64,000 bases of DNA from Pedobacter mendelii (GTDB taxonomy: Bacteria > Bacteroidota > Bacteroidia > Sphingobacteriales > Sphingobacteriaceae): the NCBI RefSeq assembly GCF_014635725.1, contig NZ_BMDJ01000004.1, forward strand, positions 62,001 through 126,000, in the 5' to 3' direction. The first letter of the stretch is position 1, and the number at the start of each line of letters is the position of its first letter. The position numbers and the translations under genes are program-made. The notes under the pieces were generated by a model that saw only the letters and a list, made by a program, of their open reading frames with translations, had not been told where the DNA came from and searched no databases. Of this stretch, positions 62,767 to 64,000 are shown piece after piece.

Positions 62767-64000
62767 ATGAATCTAAAAAAAATATTCTTCGCCATAACAA
62801 TAAGTTCTATTGTATTTCTATCTTGTAAAAAAAGTGATAATGCTTCTATTGAACCACAAACGCCAAATGAAACTCCGGTTTTGCCTGTTAACTCAGTAAC
62901 AAGTTTATCAACAGTAAAAACCTGGCTTGTAGATAAGAATGCAACCGATGAAACCGCATCTCTATTTTATAATATGAAACAAATTGCAAGAAGTAATGTG
63001 CTTTTCGGGCATCAGGACGATACCAAAAGAGGTGTTACAAACTCAACAACTCAATGGGCAAATGAACAACAGTTTTCTGGTGTTAGTACCACACAGAGTG
63101 ATGTTAAAACAATAACTGGAGCTTATCCTGCTGTTTACGGACACGATTTTATTCACATGACCAACTTTTCTACAGGAAATTGGTTTGATTATGAAAAATC
63201 AATTGCACGTACTTTAACCATTGAAGCATATAATCGTGGTGGAATAAATACTTATGCATGGCATTACGCAAATCCGGTTTCGAAAGGAAACTTTTACTGG
63301 TCTGACTCTCCCGTTACTGCGGTAAATCAGGTTTTACCCGGCGGAACAGCAAACGCTACTTTTAAAGCATCATTAAAAATTGTTGCAGATTATGCAAAAT
63401 CGCTTATCGGAGCCGATGGGAAGTTAGTGCCAATAATTTTTCGACCATTTCATGAAATGGATGGAAGTTGGTTTTGGTGGGGAAGCGGACATTGTACAGC
63501 TGCAGAATACATCGCGATGTATCAATACACAGTTAAGTATCTTCGTGATGATTTAGGCGTTAGAAATTTTTTATTCGCATGGTCGCCTGATAGAAATTTT
63601 AATTCTCAATCTCAATACTTAACTTATTATCCAGGAGATGATTATGTAGATTTAGTAGGTACAGATAATTATGAAGATATGAAAGCAAATGTTTCGCCTA
63701 GTGTTGCTGCAGCTAAATTCAAAATCGTTTCTGATTACGCTAAGGCACATAATAAATTAGCGGCACTTACTGAAACCGGATTACAAAATCTAAGCAAAAG
63801 CGATTGGTTTACGCAACAGTTGCTAAAAGCATTAAAAAATCAGAATCTTGAGTTTTCTTATGCTCTACTTTGGGCCAATACTAAAGATGCTTATTGGACA
63901 CCTTATCCTGGTCATCCGGCGGCCAGCGATTTTATGAGTTTTAAAAATGATGGCTTCGTGCTTTTTGCCGATAAAATACCATCTGTATACCAAATTAAAT
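62767..64000 (+). CDS. Beta-mannanase, GH26, C-terminus outside window
   Basis: The frame is open from the ATG at 62767 to the window edge (411 codons). It is a lipoprotein, with lipobox FLSC (Cys 20) followed by KKSDN. The GH26 motifs are LFGHQDD near residue 79, YGHDFIHM, NTYAWHYANP, the acid/base E230 in FRPFHEMDGSWFWWG, LFAWSPDRNFNS, VGTDNYEDM, and the nucleophile E336 in ALTETGLQN. The lipid anchor with K/S/D-rich +2 to +5 residues suggests cell-surface exposure, so this may be the enzyme that first attacks mannan outside the cell. Only a few tens of residues should be missing. Confidence 0.93.
   Translation, partial: MNLKKIFFAITISSIVFLSCKKSDNASIEPQTPNETPVLPVNSVTSLSTVKTWLVDKNATDETASLFYNMKQIARSNVLFGHQDDTKRGVTNSTTQWANEQQFSGVSTTQSDVKTITGAYPAVYGHDFIHMTNFSTGNWFDYEKSIARTLTIEAYNRGGINTYAWHYANPVSKGNFYWSDSPVTAVNQVLPGGTANATFKASLKIVADYAKSLIGADGKLVPIIFRPFHEMDGSWFWWGSGHCTAAEYIAMYQYTVKYLRDDLGVRNFLFAWSPDRNFNSQSQYLTYYPGDDYVDLVGTDNYEDMKANVSPSVAAAKFKIVSDYAKAHNKLAALTETGLQNLSKSDWFTQQLLKALKNQNLEFSYALLWANTKDAYWTPYPGHPAASDFMSFKNDGFVLFADKIPSVYQIK

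Overview
The window is AT-rich DNA from a Bacteroidota bacterium, most likely Sphingobacteriaceae (Pedobacter-like). Supporting signs are three SusC/SusD pairs, ECF sigma/FecR/STN-receptor signalling cassettes, a type III glutamine synthetase, a single-chain PurL, SPII lipoproteins with short leaders, and repeated matches to the Bacteroidota promoter pattern TTTG - about 19 bp - TAnnTTTG. The genus is inference from gene style only.

Layout. 1-23 kb is mostly core metabolism: an edge-truncated circularly permuted ATP-grasp protein, ferritin, a GNAT acetyltransferase plus MBL hydrolase, dihydrolipoamide dehydrogenase, an Oar-like TonB-dependent receptor, purM, glutamine synthetase III, a TonB-family protein, purL, a VOC protein, trmN6, a phosphoesterase, fructose-bisphosphatase, RNase HI and tRNA-His. 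Between the receptor and purM sits a decayed toxin-antitoxin module (antitoxin intact, toxin internally deleted) flanked by two 104-bp copies of the 3' end of purM. 23.3-36 kb starts next to tRNA-His with a serine-recombinase relic, followed by an accessory cassette: ECF sigma, FecR, STN-SusC, SusD, TlpA-type thioredoxin and M16 peptidase. It ends in about 0.9 kb of gene debris.

36-53.3 kb is a second sigma/FecR/SusC/SusD locus. It continues on the same strand into GH29 fucosidase, GH20 hexosaminidase, a GntP/DsdX-family permease, a RidA-like protein, a D-serine-dehydratase-like PLP enzyme, an M19 dipeptidase and a GH3 glycosidase. The four middle genes form a coherent D-serine (D-amino-acid) catabolic module inside a glycan operon, which I consider the most interesting feature of the window. 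53.3-54.3 kb holds a split YeeE/YedE sulfur-transporter pair on the opposite strand. 54.7-64 kb is a beta-mannan utilisation locus: SusC, SusD, an IPT-domain surface glycan-binding lipoprotein, GH5 mannanase, a carbohydrate-binding protein and a GH26 mannanase running off the edge.

How they work together. In each Sus locus the outer-membrane SusC/SusD pair imports material released by surface enzymes. The first two loci are probably induced through STN-FecR-sigma trans-envelope signalling. In all three, an RNA hairpin lies between the Sus genes and the first downstream enzyme gene, ending 13-30 nt before that gene's start codon, which suggests a shared way of setting enzyme levels below receptor levels. 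All calls come from reading the sequence; no database search was run.
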